Part shown: positions 1-7,571 of the stretch, in pieces | Layout of the letters: each line of letters opens with the position of its first letter | How positions within the stretch are numbered: the first letter of the stretch is position 1 | Assembly (NCBI GenBank): GCA_900321535.1 | Contig: ONWJ01000165.1 | Span: forward strand, 1-11,894 | Direction: 5' to 3' | Length of the DNA: 11,894 nt | Source: an uncultured Erysipelotrichaceae bacterium | GTDB lineage: Bacteria > Bacillota_I > Bacilli_A > RFN20 > CAG-826 | Program-made: the position numbers and the translations under genes | Notes under the pieces: model-generated | The model's database searches: none | What the model saw: only the letters and a program-made list of their open reading frames with translations | What the model was told of the DNA's origin: nothing

Positions 1-27
1 CTGCAATTCCAGATCGATAGGGGATAG
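1..27 (+). CDS. C-terminal end of an upstream gene, probably a paralogue of the next gene
   Basis: The frame starting at base 1 reads LQFQIDRG and then TAG at 25-27, one base before the ATG at 29. These residues resemble the end of the next protein (VQFKIVREM), and the DNA is also similar (ctgcaattccagatcg against gtgcaattcaaaatcg). The simplest reading is the 3' end of a second SipW-type exported protein lying in tandem with the gene at 29. Only 8 codons are visible, so the identity is an inference from this short match and the one-base spacing. Confidence 0.55.
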   Translation: MQFQIDRG

Positions 28-28
28 T

Positions 29-1102
29 ATGGACAAGCGAGGGAAACTCATATTGGCGATGTTAATTGCCTCCACTGGTTTATCCGCGGGGGCAGTTTCG
101 TTTTCTTTGGCGTGGTACGCGAATGCCTCTACTGTTGGGGTGCGATATATTCAGATGGATATACGCGCTGAAAGGGCGTTAGAGATCAAACGCACCGAAG
201 AAGAATATAGCGAATACACTTCTGGCTATGACCGTAAAGACCTCAATCAAGTCGCGGTTTTCGATGCGGTTTCAACGATGTTTGAAGGCGACTGGAATGG
301 CGAAAACGCTGCAGAACCCACCTTTTTTACCTACAAAGCCTTCTTTGTTCCGGATTCTGGCGTCCCTTATCGCGAGGCGATGCACGGTGGTTTTTTGATG
401 CAGCATTTTTATCTGAAAGCCGATGACGATGTCTATGTTGGACTCGATCCGCTTTTATGCTCTATCACCCCAGACGAGGCTTTTAATTTATCGCGCGCGA
501 ACGCGTTACACGGGCAAAAGGGTTACGAGGATTTCACGGTTGAGGAAATCTATCAACGCCTCAACGCCCTCCAAAACGCGATGCGCGTGTCCGTATACGA
601 TGTTTCCGAACATCAGCATTATATCTTCGACCCGCATAAAGAAGGGGAGACCTATTATGGGGGCATCCTCGATAATGACGGCGAAGATCCTTATTTTGAC
701 TACTACACCCAAGATGGCATCTCCAAAGAAGTCGTCTATGGGGAATTCAATGACCCGTCTTTGATTCGTTACAAGCAGACGCCTCTAGAAGAAGATATCC
801 CGTTAGTTGGGGAGAGAACTTGCTTCAATGCCGCGCATAAAAAAGGCGTCTATGTCTTCGATGAAGAAGCTTCCTATCTAGCAGGGCTACGCTTCAAGGA
901 AGAGCCTTCCATCGATTGGCGGACGCTGCCGACGGATTCTAAATACAAAGAGAATCCATTCATCCTGAAATGCTATCGCGGCGAGCCTAAGGAAATCGTG
1001 GTCAGCATGTATCTAGAAGGCTGGGACAAAGACTGTGTCAATGCGATTATGGGAGCTAGCTTCCACGCTCAAGTGCAATTCAAAATCGTAAGGGAGATGT
1101 GA
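29..1102 (+). CDS. SipW-type exported/surface protein
   Basis: 357-residue protein with a basic N-terminus (MDKRGK), a hydrophobic segment at about residues 7-28 and a likely cleavage region around SLAWYANAS. This layout is typical of signal peptides processed by SipW-type peptidases (TasA/camelysin-like substrates), and such a peptidase is encoded in the same operon at 5119. The mature part is acidic, rich in Tyr, Phe and Asp, and has no second membrane segment, so it is probably outside the cell. The C-terminus has a YLEGWDKDC motif (about residues 328-336); from memory this resembles the end of other SipW-dependent proteins. The mature part has four Cys. An AGGGG ribosome binding site (19-23) lies 5 nt before the ATG. 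The stop abuts the next gene. I recognise no enzyme fold; a fibre or matrix subunit, or an accessory to one, is a guess. Confidence 0.75.
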   Translation: MDKRGKLILAMLIASTGLSAGAVSFSLAWYANASTVGVRYIQMDIRAERALEIKRTEEEYSEYTSGYDRKDLNQVAVFDAVSTMFEGDWNGENAAEPTFFTYKAFFVPDSGVPYREAMHGGFLMQHFYLKADDDVYVGLDPLLCSITPDEAFNLSRANALHGQKGYEDFTVEEIYQRLNALQNAMRVSVYDVSEHQHYIFDPHKEGETYYGGILDNDGEDPYFDYYTQDGISKEVVYGEFNDPSLIRYKQTPLEEDIPLVGERTCFNAAHKKGVYVFDEEASYLAGLRFKEEPSIDWRTLPTDSKYKENPFILKCYRGEPKEIVVSMYLEGWDKDCVNAIMGASFHAQVQFKIVREM

Positions 1103-1104
1103 TT

Positions 1105-2631
1105 ATGGGACCTTATTTCGAGTATCTGCGTGAAATGATTATCCGAGTCTTCGGTGACCTCGGAAAGTTTTTCGGCAAAGCCTTTGGTTCGCCTTGGGCT
1201 GATGTTCCGACCAATTTCAGCGATTACAATTCCTATTTAGCCACCTATTCCGCCTCATTCGGCTTCTGGGGATGGTTCTTCTGGGTTTTGTTCTTGATTC
1301 TTTTCCTCGGCGTCATCGGCGGCATCCTTTTCTTGCTCTTCATCTTGCTCCGTAAATACATCCGCTTCGTCAAGAAAGAGCTCGATAAAGATGATCTCCG
1401 TAAGCAAGTCGAGACCTTGAACTATGAGCTTTATCAAGCCACCCAAGAGAAAAACCGCATCCTCAATCTCAAAGTCGGTTACATGGGCTTGAAGACAGAA
1501 GATGGCAAGAAGGAAGAAGAGGTCAAAGAAGGCGAAACGCCGATCCTTGATACCCGCTTCCCCAAACTCATCTCGGTCGACCAAGCGTATCGTGGCACGA
1601 ACATGGATATCCCATTCCGTCCGGGCCTCTCCTTAGAAGAAATCTGCAACGCGTTCCGTAACTTTGCGGCGTCTAACCTCGGTTTATTCTACAAAATCGA
1701 CGTCATTCGTCAGTTATTCGCTGGTATTGCAACCTCCAAACTCATCATCTTGGAAGGTATCTCTGGTACTGGTAAAACCTCGATGGCGTACGCCCTTGGC
1801 AAATTCTTCGTCCATGATTCTGCGATCATCGCGGTCCAACCATCTTGGAAAGACCGTTCCGAACTTCTTGGTTACTACAACGAATTCACCAAGAAATTCA
1901 ATGAATCCGAATTCTTGAAAGCCTTGTATGCGACGGGTTACCGTAAAGACCCATCCATCATCACCCTCGACGAAATGAACTTGGCGCGTATCGAATATTA
2001 CTTCGCCGAATTCCTCTCGGTCATGGAAATGAGAGATACCGGCGCCTGGGAAATCGACTTGATCCCGAATGTGGTGGAAGGCGACCCAGCCCTTCTTAAA
2101 GACGGCAAACTCGCCATCCCGCAGAACGTCATCTTCTTTGGCACCGCGAACAACGACGACTCCACCTTCACCATTTCCGATAAGGTTTATGACCGTGCTA
2201 TCTCGCTCTTCTTCGACGATAAGGGCCGTCCATTTGATGCGCCAGCCCAAGAGCCGATGCCCATTGCTTATGGCCAGCTCAAATCCTTGTTCGATGAAGC
2301 CATCCGTCAGAACCCAATCTCTGAATCGATGATGAAGAAATTCTCGGACCTTGATGACTTTGTCATTAAGAAATTCAAGCTTGCCTTCGGTAACCGTATC
2401 TTGAAGCAACTTGAAACCTTCATCCCAACCTATGTCGCTTGCGGCGGCAAAGAAGTCGATGGCTTCGATTTCATCTTCACCAACAAGATCTTGAAGAAAT
2501 TCGAATCCCTCAACATCGCCTTCTTGAAGGATGAGCTCAAGCAGCTCGATGCCTTCTTGGATAAGACCTATGGCAAGGGCACCTTCCCAATGGCCCATAA
2601 CTACATCGAAGGACTCATCAAGAACAATTAA
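1105..2631 (+). CDS. Membrane-anchored McrB-like AAA+ ATPase (AAA_5 type)
   Basis: 508 residues from the ATG at 1105. A GTG at 1099 is also in frame, but GGGAG at 1092-1096 sits 8 nt from the ATG and only 2 nt from the GTG. A long hydrophobic segment (about 53-82) is followed by a charged, probably helical stretch (about 84-120) and then the ATPase domain. Walker A is GISGTGKTS (218-226, Lys224), Walker B is IITLDEMN (285-292, Asp289-Glu290), sensor 1 is at FGTANN (Asn349), and Arg364 in VYDRA is a candidate arginine finger. The segment VQPSWKDRSELLGYY between Walker A and B is characteristic of the McrB/AAA_5 group. McrB proteins couple NTP hydrolysis to an endonuclease partner; here the membrane anchor and the absence of a recognisable nuclease or methylase argue against classical restriction. 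The next gene, 10 nt downstream, is the likely partner. Codon choice is strongly C-ending (atc, ctc, ttc), unlike the more mixed use in the gene at 29. Confidence 0.85.
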   Translation: MGPYFEYLREMIIRVFGDLGKFFGKAFGSPWADVPTNFSDYNSYLATYSASFGFWGWFFWVLFLILFLGVIGGILFLLFILLRKYIRFVKKELDKDDLRKQVETLNYELYQATQEKNRILNLKVGYMGLKTEDGKKEEEVKEGETPILDTRFPKLISVDQAYRGTNMDIPFRPGLSLEEICNAFRNFAASNLGLFYKIDVIRQLFAGIATSKLIILEGISGTGKTSMAYALGKFFVHDSAIIAVQPSWKDRSELLGYYNEFTKKFNESEFLKALYATGYRKDPSIITLDEMNLARIEYYFAEFLSVMEMRDTGAWEIDLIPNVVEGDPALLKDGKLAIPQNVIFFGTANNDDSTFTISDKVYDRAISLFFDDKGRPFDAPAQEPMPIAYGQLKSLFDEAIRQNPISESMMKKFSDLDDFVIKKFKLAFGNRILKQLETFIPTYVACGGKEVDGFDFIFTNKILKKFESLNIAFLKDELKQLDAFLDKTYGKGTFPMAHNYIEGLIKNN

Positions 2632-2641
2632 TTAAGCGAAA

Positions 2642-5122
2642 ATGGCCGACTCCTCTAGCGAAAATCTGTTTAAGAAGTACGTTGAGAAGATGAAGCGCCT
2701 CACCGATAACGGAGACGAGGAGCAGATTCTCAACGAGCTTTCCAGCGGCAAAAACACCTACATGAAGATGAGCCGTCTGGAGACCTCTTCTTATGACCCG
2801 GCTTGGATCAATAAGATCGAAGGCGTCATTTTCGATTTAGGAGAAATCATTGCCAATCCGCGTGAAGTCACCCAGTCTATCGGTGATATCTCTCCGATTG
2901 AATTGGCCAAGAAAATCAAAGGCGAATCGGTCCAGCACCTTGCTTCTCATACCCAATACATCAAAGAAGTCGATGATTATGGCAATGTCATCCCTTCGAA
3001 AATCCTCTCTTTCTATAACGAAGAGAATATCATCACCTATGAGAACCGCTTCATCGCGACCTTCATCCGTAAATTGTTGTTATTTATTGAAAAACGTTAC
3101 GAATTCGCGGTGAAATTCGCTCGCCTCCATGACCAAGAGACGTTGTATCTAAAGAACCATTCCTTTGTCGATGGGGCAGAAGTCGAGATCGAGACCAAAG
3201 TCAAAATCGTCTCTGAGTCTCAAACCGCGGCCTCGAAGGCTAACAACGCTTATTTCGCCCGTATCGAAGAAGTCCGTGAATACGTCCGTTATTACTATAA
3301 CTCCCCGTTCATGAAGATCTTCAAGACGGAGAATAACGTCCGTAATCCGATCGTTTTGACCAATATTCTTCGTAAGAACCCGAAGTATCGTCATTGCTAC
3401 GAAGTCTATAAATACCTCGAATCCTACACTGGATTAGGTATCGACTATCGTATGGATGAAAACTACGACTTGCTCACCGACGAAGAACTCGCCGAACTCA
3501 ATTTCTCGTTGTTTGGTTCCTATTTGTCGGCGCATGGCAAGAAACGTTCCAATAACGTCAAACATCGCGTCAAGATCTATAAACCAAAGGTCCTCACCTC
3601 CATGGATGATGAGACCTTTGTCTATGGTCCATTGCTTGAAGGGCCGCTTCAATTCGTGCGCGTCGATGAAGGATATCAACGTTATCTCGAGTCGATGGTG
3701 CCTCAAGATCTCCCGCTTCATCCGCATAAGAAAGTCCGCGAATACTACGCCGAGCAGTATCAAGAAAGAAAAGATTACCGCAGATGGCTGCAAGAACGCG
3801 ACGCTTTGCTGCGCAGAAAGCAAAGAGAAGTCCGCAACTTCGAGCTTGAGGTCGAAGATGTTTTGGCCAAGCGCGAAGCCGAGAAACTTCGTCTCGCCGA
3901 ACTCGAGAAAGCCCTCATCCAGAAAGAAGAGGAAGATGCCCTCAACCGTGTCCGTCGCCAGATCATCGAAGCTGCTCTGCGCGACCGCATGATGGATACG
4001 CCTCCGGATGAAGCGTTTGATCCTGCCAACCATATTGGCCCGATGCTTGGAGAAGGGGAACCGGTTATCCAAATCCATCAAAGCGATGTGGAATGGGATC
4101 CAAACGACATCATCCCGAACCAAGAAGTTCCAAATTACTTCCATCCTGGCAATCATACCGGGGAAGGCGCTTTGGATTCTTATCATGAAGGCACGCTTAC
4201 GCCTCCTGGAGAAGAAGTCGAAGAACTCAAGTTTAAAGATCCTTCTGAATACGAAAAGAAAGAGCCAATTCCAGAAGAAGCTCAACCCGTTGAAACTCCT
4301 GTTGAAGAGGAAGAAATCTTTGATGATGACGCCCTCATCGACGTCATGGACGAGCAAAAGAAGAAAGAGGAAGAGCTGGTCGCCGCAATCGAAGAAGCGC
4401 AAGAAACCAAACCGAAGCCTGCTCCTGTCCGTTCGCTTCTTGGCACCTATGGAGTTAGAAACGGCAAGCAAATCCGTTATGTCGTTCGCAAGATCCGCCC
4501 AGATCAACACGCGAACGGTCATTTGGTCGATCCAAAGCAACCTAGAACGGTGGAGGAGCCAGTAGAAAATAAACCGTTGCCACCTGAAGAAGCGCTTTTG
4601 CAATCCCAAGATCAGGTCTCTCCCGTTGATGGAAGCATCCTGATAGAAAGTGCAGCGGAGGCTTCAAATAACGTTGAAGTCAATGACCAAGTAGAGGCTT
4701 CTCCTTTTGCCGCTCAAGAACAACCTGGCGAGCAACTCTCCACTCCTCCAAGGAAACGCCGCTACGTCGTCCGCAAGATCCGTCCAGATCAACACGCGAA
4801 TGGACATCTTATCGCGCCGCTTCCGCCAACGATTATCAAAATCCCTGCAAAAAAGGCGAATTCCCCAGAATCCCTGCAAAACGCGGGTGAATTTGGAAAA
4901 GAGCCTGGTTCTGCAGCGAATTCTTCCGGAAACCTTGCAGAATCCGCTTCAATGAAAAAAGAAAAGCCAACGGAAGGATCTTTCGTCGTCAAAACCTTAG
5001 AAGGGTATTACGTCGAAGACGGCAAATATACGATGAACAAATCGGAAGCCAAAGTCTTCCATGATTTCAACAAAGCCTACGCCATCAAAGTGGAATGCGG
5101 TGGAAAGGTGGTCAAGATATGA
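2642..5122 (+). CDS. DUF2357-like protein with coiled coil, acidic linker and repeated basic motif; probable ATPase partner
   Basis: 826 residues, no signal peptide or membrane segment, so probably cytoplasmic. The N-terminal third (about 40-330) carries features I associate with DUF2357 proteins: TYENRFIATFIRKLLLFIEKR-like text, then NPIVLTNILRKNPKYRHCYE with YLESYTGLGIDY. DUF2357 proteins commonly pair with McrB-like ATPases and carry a C-terminal PD-(D/E)XK nuclease. I see no convincing nuclease motif here; instead there is a charged coiled coil (about 364-450), an acidic Pro/Glu linker (about 451-605), two copies of RYVVRKIRPDQHANGHL (612-628 and 707-723), and a small C-terminal unit (about 779-826) with GYYVEDGKYT and GGKVVKI. 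It starts 10 nt after the ATPase gene with only a weak ribosome binding site, suggesting coupled translation. The last bases overlap the next gene as ATGA. The family call is from memory and moderate; a scaffold or adaptor role is inference. Confidence 0.6.
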   Translation: MADSSSENLFKKYVEKMKRLTDNGDEEQILNELSSGKNTYMKMSRLETSSYDPAWINKIEGVIFDLGEIIANPREVTQSIGDISPIELAKKIKGESVQHLASHTQYIKEVDDYGNVIPSKILSFYNEENIITYENRFIATFIRKLLLFIEKRYEFAVKFARLHDQETLYLKNHSFVDGAEVEIETKVKIVSESQTAASKANNAYFARIEEVREYVRYYYNSPFMKIFKTENNVRNPIVLTNILRKNPKYRHCYEVYKYLESYTGLGIDYRMDENYDLLTDEELAELNFSLFGSYLSAHGKKRSNNVKHRVKIYKPKVLTSMDDETFVYGPLLEGPLQFVRVDEGYQRYLESMVPQDLPLHPHKKVREYYAEQYQERKDYRRWLQERDALLRRKQREVRNFELEVEDVLAKREAEKLRLAELEKALIQKEEEDALNRVRRQIIEAALRDRMMDTPPDEAFDPANHIGPMLGEGEPVIQIHQSDVEWDPNDIIPNQEVPNYFHPGNHTGEGALDSYHEGTLTPPGEEVEELKFKDPSEYEKKEPIPEEAQPVETPVEEEEIFDDDALIDVMDEQKKKEEELVAAIEEAQETKPKPAPVRSLLGTYGVRNGKQIRYVVRKIRPDQHANGHLVDPKQPRTVEEPVENKPLPPEEALLQSQDQVSPVDGSILIESAAEASNNVEVNDQVEASPFAAQEQPGEQLSTPPRKRRYVVRKIRPDQHANGHLIAPLPPTIIKIPAKKANSPESLQNAGEFGKEPGSAANSSGNLAESASMKKEKPTEGSFVVKTLEGYYVEDGKYTMNKSEAKVFHDFNKAYAIKVECGGKVVKI
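4475..4525 (+). repeat. Copy 1 of a 17-codon repeat (RYVVRKIRPDQHANGHL)
   Basis: Encodes residues 612-628 of the protein at 2642-5122. It is identical in protein to copy 2, but 8 of the 51 bases differ and every difference is synonymous. That pattern points to selection on the peptide rather than a recent DNA duplication. The motif is basic and flanked by acidic and proline-rich linker. Confidence 0.9.
4760..4810 (+). repeat. Copy 2 of the 17-codon repeat (RYVVRKIRPDQHANGHL)
   Basis: Encodes residues 707-723 of the same protein, starting 95 residues after copy 1. It is followed by a proline-containing stretch (APLPPTIIKIPAKK) and sits before the small C-terminal unit. Confidence 0.9.
5104..5111 (+). 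promoter_or_regulatory. Ribosome binding site that decides the signal peptidase start
   Basis: AAAGGTGG lies 7 nt before the ATG at 5119. An in-frame upstream ATG at 5095 has no well-spaced site, so 5119 is the preferred start. That start also gives an ATGA overlap with the upstream stop, the same arrangement as at 6030 and 7568. Confidence 0.6.
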
Positions 5123-6033
5123 GCGAGAAAAAGCAGAAGAAGCCCAAATCCAAAGTCCGCCGCATTTTAGAATGGACTTTCATCGGCATCGTCGGTGCGC
5201 TTTTCATCGCCGTTGCTGCCGGAACCATCGACGCCAAAGTCCATGAAAAGGATAACTTTGGTCAGCCAATTCGTTTTGGAACAGGTTCCTTCTTGGTTTT
5301 GACCAACTCCATGGAGCCAGAATATAAAGTCAATTCCGCGATCATCACCTTTAAAAAGAACCCGGATACCGTCTATGCGGACTGGAAAGCGGGCAAGCAC
5401 GTTGACATCACTTTCTACGATGGCTTCACGGCGAGTAATTCGTTCACTGAGCCAACCAAAACCGGCTCTCAAAATATCCCCAAGACCAACCGCACGACCG
5501 TCAATCGTTCTGGCAGCCTTCCGATGGTCATCACCCACCGTGTCTTCGATATTCATGTCGATGAAAGCAAAACCGCAGGACAAGGACGTTATTATTTCTT
5601 CCTCGAAGGTATCAACGAAGATGCCGCGACATCTTTCGGTGCTTCCGACCAATATCAGGTTATCACCGAAAACTTCATGCTCGGCGTGGTCGTTCTCAAT
5701 TCCCCGGCTTTGGGCGCGGTTTTCCAATTCGTCGCCTCTCCATGGGGACTATTCGTTTTGTTATTGATCCCTGCATTATATCTTGTCATCTCTTCGATGG
5801 TGGACATCGTGGTTACCATGAAGACCAACCAAGAAGAGCAGGAACAAAAGCCAACCCCAGCAAGCCTTACCGAACTTTCAGCCAAAGACCGCGAAAGACT
5901 CAAACAAGAGATGCTCCAGCAAATGCTTGAGAAGAAGCAGCAGGAGAGAGAACGTCAAGCCCAAGAAGAGCAACAAGAGGCTAATCAAGAGCAGCAATCT
6001 AACGAAGAGCAACACAAGGAGGATGAAGCATGA
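5119..6033 (+). CDS. SipW-type (ER-type) signal peptidase I with Gln/Glu-rich tail
   Basis: 304 residues from the ATG at 5119. It has an N-terminal membrane segment (about 14-36), then NSMEP with the probable nucleophile Ser64, and ITHRVFDI with His140 where bacterial-type enzymes have Lys. A Ser-His arrangement defines the ER/SipW class of signal peptidase, which removes signal peptides on the outer face of the membrane. Asp168 or Asp177 in the NED...GASDQ region could complete the catalytic site. A second membrane segment lies at about 212-237, followed by a cytoplasmic tail of about 65 residues that is very rich in Gln, Glu and Lys and looks like a coiled coil. The exported protein at 29-1102 and its upstream paralogue are the likely substrates, making this a dedicated processing enzyme. 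The tail could tether the peptidase to other operon products; that is inference. Confidence 0.85.
   Translation: MSEKKQKKPKSKVRRILEWTFIGIVGALFIAVAAGTIDAKVHEKDNFGQPIRFGTGSFLVLTNSMEPEYKVNSAIITFKKNPDTVYADWKAGKHVDITFYDGFTASNSFTEPTKTGSQNIPKTNRTTVNRSGSLPMVITHRVFDIHVDESKTAGQGRYYFFLEGINEDAATSFGASDQYQVITENFMLGVVVLNSPALGAVFQFVASPWGLFVLLLIPALYLVISSMVDIVVTMKTNQEEQEQKPTPASLTELSAKDRERLKQEMLQQMLEKKQQERERQAQEEQQEANQEQQSNEEQHKEDEA
6016..6022 (+). promoter_or_regulatory. Strong ribosome binding site for the EAL gene
   Basis: AAGGAGG inside the 3' end of the signal peptidase gene, 7 nt before the ATG at 6030. It supports efficient coupled translation at the ATGA junction. Confidence 0.7.
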
Positions 6034-7571
6034 AATCGAAACGAATCCTGTTCATCCTGACGACGGCCTCCGGTGCCCTTTACGGCGCGATTATCATCAC
6101 CTCCGCGATTCTTTTTGGAATCGGGGTGCTTGATGGTCAACCATTCTGGTCCATTTTCGTGCTTGTCATGCTCACGATTGCGGCGGGTCTATTCATGCGC
6201 TTCATCACGCGTTATCTTTCCCAAAGAACGTTGTACGATTCCTTGCAGCTTGAAAACCTTTATACCCTTGGTCAGCGTTCTTCCTTCTATAACCTTTACG
6301 CCTTCCAAACTCGTGTTGTCGCGAAACGCTTAGGCATCCAATACATCAAGCAGCCGCAGCATATCATCGCTTTTACCAGCGCGGTCCACGGCTCATCTGC
6401 TGCCTATGCAAGAAGCTCCGAACAAAACGACCTCAACTCCCGCACCGCAACGGAGCTCAACCGCATTTTCAGTTCCAAGAAAATCAAAATGAGCCGCAGA
6501 AACAACGTATTCTGCTTCGATAGAGGCGTCTTCTTAATCTATAACTTCGGCATGAACAATCAGGAGATCAAGGATTTGATCATCACCATCCGCGATGCCA
6601 TTTATGAGATCTCCCAAAACCATGTCTACCATATTCAGGTTCAACCGTTCTTCGGCGTGGTCGAAGCCAAGCCAAACGAATCCTTGCTCAGCCAAATCGA
6701 CAACGCGACCCTTACCCGTGATTATGCCGAACGCAACTTCGAATCCTTTGCCTATTACACCCCGAACATGAGGAAAGAGGTTTCCTATAACCAAATCGAG
6801 GAAATCATCGCCGCCTTCGAGGCTGGAGAATTCGTGGTCTATTATCAGCCGAAGTTCTCTCTTAACAAGAAAGAATTCATTTCCTCGGAAGCCTTGATTC
6901 GTTGGAACTCTCCAAAATATGGCTTATTAGGCCCGGCGAAATTCATGGAGAAGATCGAAGCCGCAGGCTTGGTCCATGAAGTGGATACCTATGTCTTCCG
7001 CGCCGTCTGCGCAGACTTAAGCGAAGCCAAACGTAGGGGTAGAAGGGTACTTCCTGTTTCCATTAATTTCTCGTTGTTTGAGTTCTACGCGATGGACTTC
7101 TTAAGCTTTGTCATGGATACGATCCATTTCTATGAAATCGATCCTTCGTTGATTGAAATTGAGATTACCGAAACCACCTCTCAAGCCAACCAATTCCTCT
7201 CCTTATCCACGATCCGTAAACTCAAAGAAAACGGGTTACGCGTTTTGATGGATGACTTCGGCATCGGCTATTCAAATATCGGAAACCTCCGCAAAATCCC
7301 CTTCGATGCCATCAAAATCGATAAATCTTACATCGATGATATCGTTGAAGACGTCAAGGCCAGAGAAATCGTCAAGACCTTGATCACCATGGGCAAGACG
7401 GTCGGTCTAGAAGTCATCGCCGAAGGCGTTGACTCCCAAGAGAAGATCGATATTCTCCGCCGCGCGAAATGCGATACCATCCAAGGCTTCTATTACGCAC
7501 CGGCGTTATCGAAAGAGAAATTCGATGCCCTTCTGCGTGAGAATCCATTTGAAGGAGGCAAGAAAAAATGA
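6030..7571 (+). CDS. Membrane c-di-GMP phosphodiesterase (degenerate GGDEF + intact EAL)
   Basis: 513 residues. Two membrane segments (about 6-31 and 36-58) are followed by a GGDEF-like fold (about 75-235) whose signature is replaced by DRGVF (164-168), so it should not make c-di-GMP. The C-terminal EAL domain (about 250-505) keeps every known catalytic position: Glu287 of EAL, Asn346, Glu378, Asp408-Asp409 in DDFGIGYSN, Lys429, Glu465 in AEGVD and Gln485 in QGFYY. From Asn346 onward the spacings between them equal those of characterised EAL enzymes such as RocR. It should hydrolyse c-di-GMP to pGpG at the cytoplasmic face of the membrane, with the degenerate GGDEF domain possibly acting as a nucleotide sensor. 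It overlaps both neighbours by ATGA, so it is co-expressed with the signal peptidase and the nucleosidase-like protein. Confidence 0.92.
   Translation: MKSKRILFILTTASGALYGAIIITSAILFGIGVLDGQPFWSIFVLVMLTIAAGLFMRFITRYLSQRTLYDSLQLENLYTLGQRSSFYNLYAFQTRVVAKRLGIQYIKQPQHIIAFTSAVHGSSAAYARSSEQNDLNSRTATELNRIFSSKKIKMSRRNNVFCFDRGVFLIYNFGMNNQEIKDLIITIRDAIYEISQNHVYHIQVQPFFGVVEAKPNESLLSQIDNATLTRDYAERNFESFAYYTPNMRKEVSYNQIEEIIAAFEAGEFVVYYQPKFSLNKKEFISSEALIRWNSPKYGLLGPAKFMEKIEAAGLVHEVDTYVFRAVCADLSEAKRRGRRVLPVSINFSLFEFYAMDFLSFVMDTIHFYEIDPSLIEIEITETTSQANQFLSLSTIRKLKENGLRVLMDDFGIGYSNIGNLRKIPFDAIKIDKSYIDDIVEDVKAREIVKTLITMGKTVGLEVIAEGVDSQEKIDILRRAKCDTIQGFYYAPALSKEKFDALLRENPFEGGKKK

Noticed and set aside
1714..2598. 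Long antisense open frame (294 codons) opposite the ATPase gene
   Set aside because: The plus-strand frame has clear Walker motifs. The antisense frame is a by-product of the gene's strong C-ending codon bias and shows no family motifs.
3434..4609. Long antisense open frame (391 codons) opposite the DUF2357-like gene
   Set aside because: The translation is low-complexity Phe/Leu-rich text mirroring the Glu/Lys-rich plus-strand protein, with no ribosome binding site or fitting neighbour.
4840..4890. Short repeat with two copies of atccctgcaaaa in the DUF2357-like gene
   Set aside because: Only about 12 bases match, within a low-complexity linker; probably chance.
1105..5122. Classical McrBC or other restriction-defence island
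   Set aside because: No methyltransferase, HNH or recognisable PD-(D/E)XK motif is visible, the ATPase is membrane anchored, and the neighbours are export and c-di-GMP genes.
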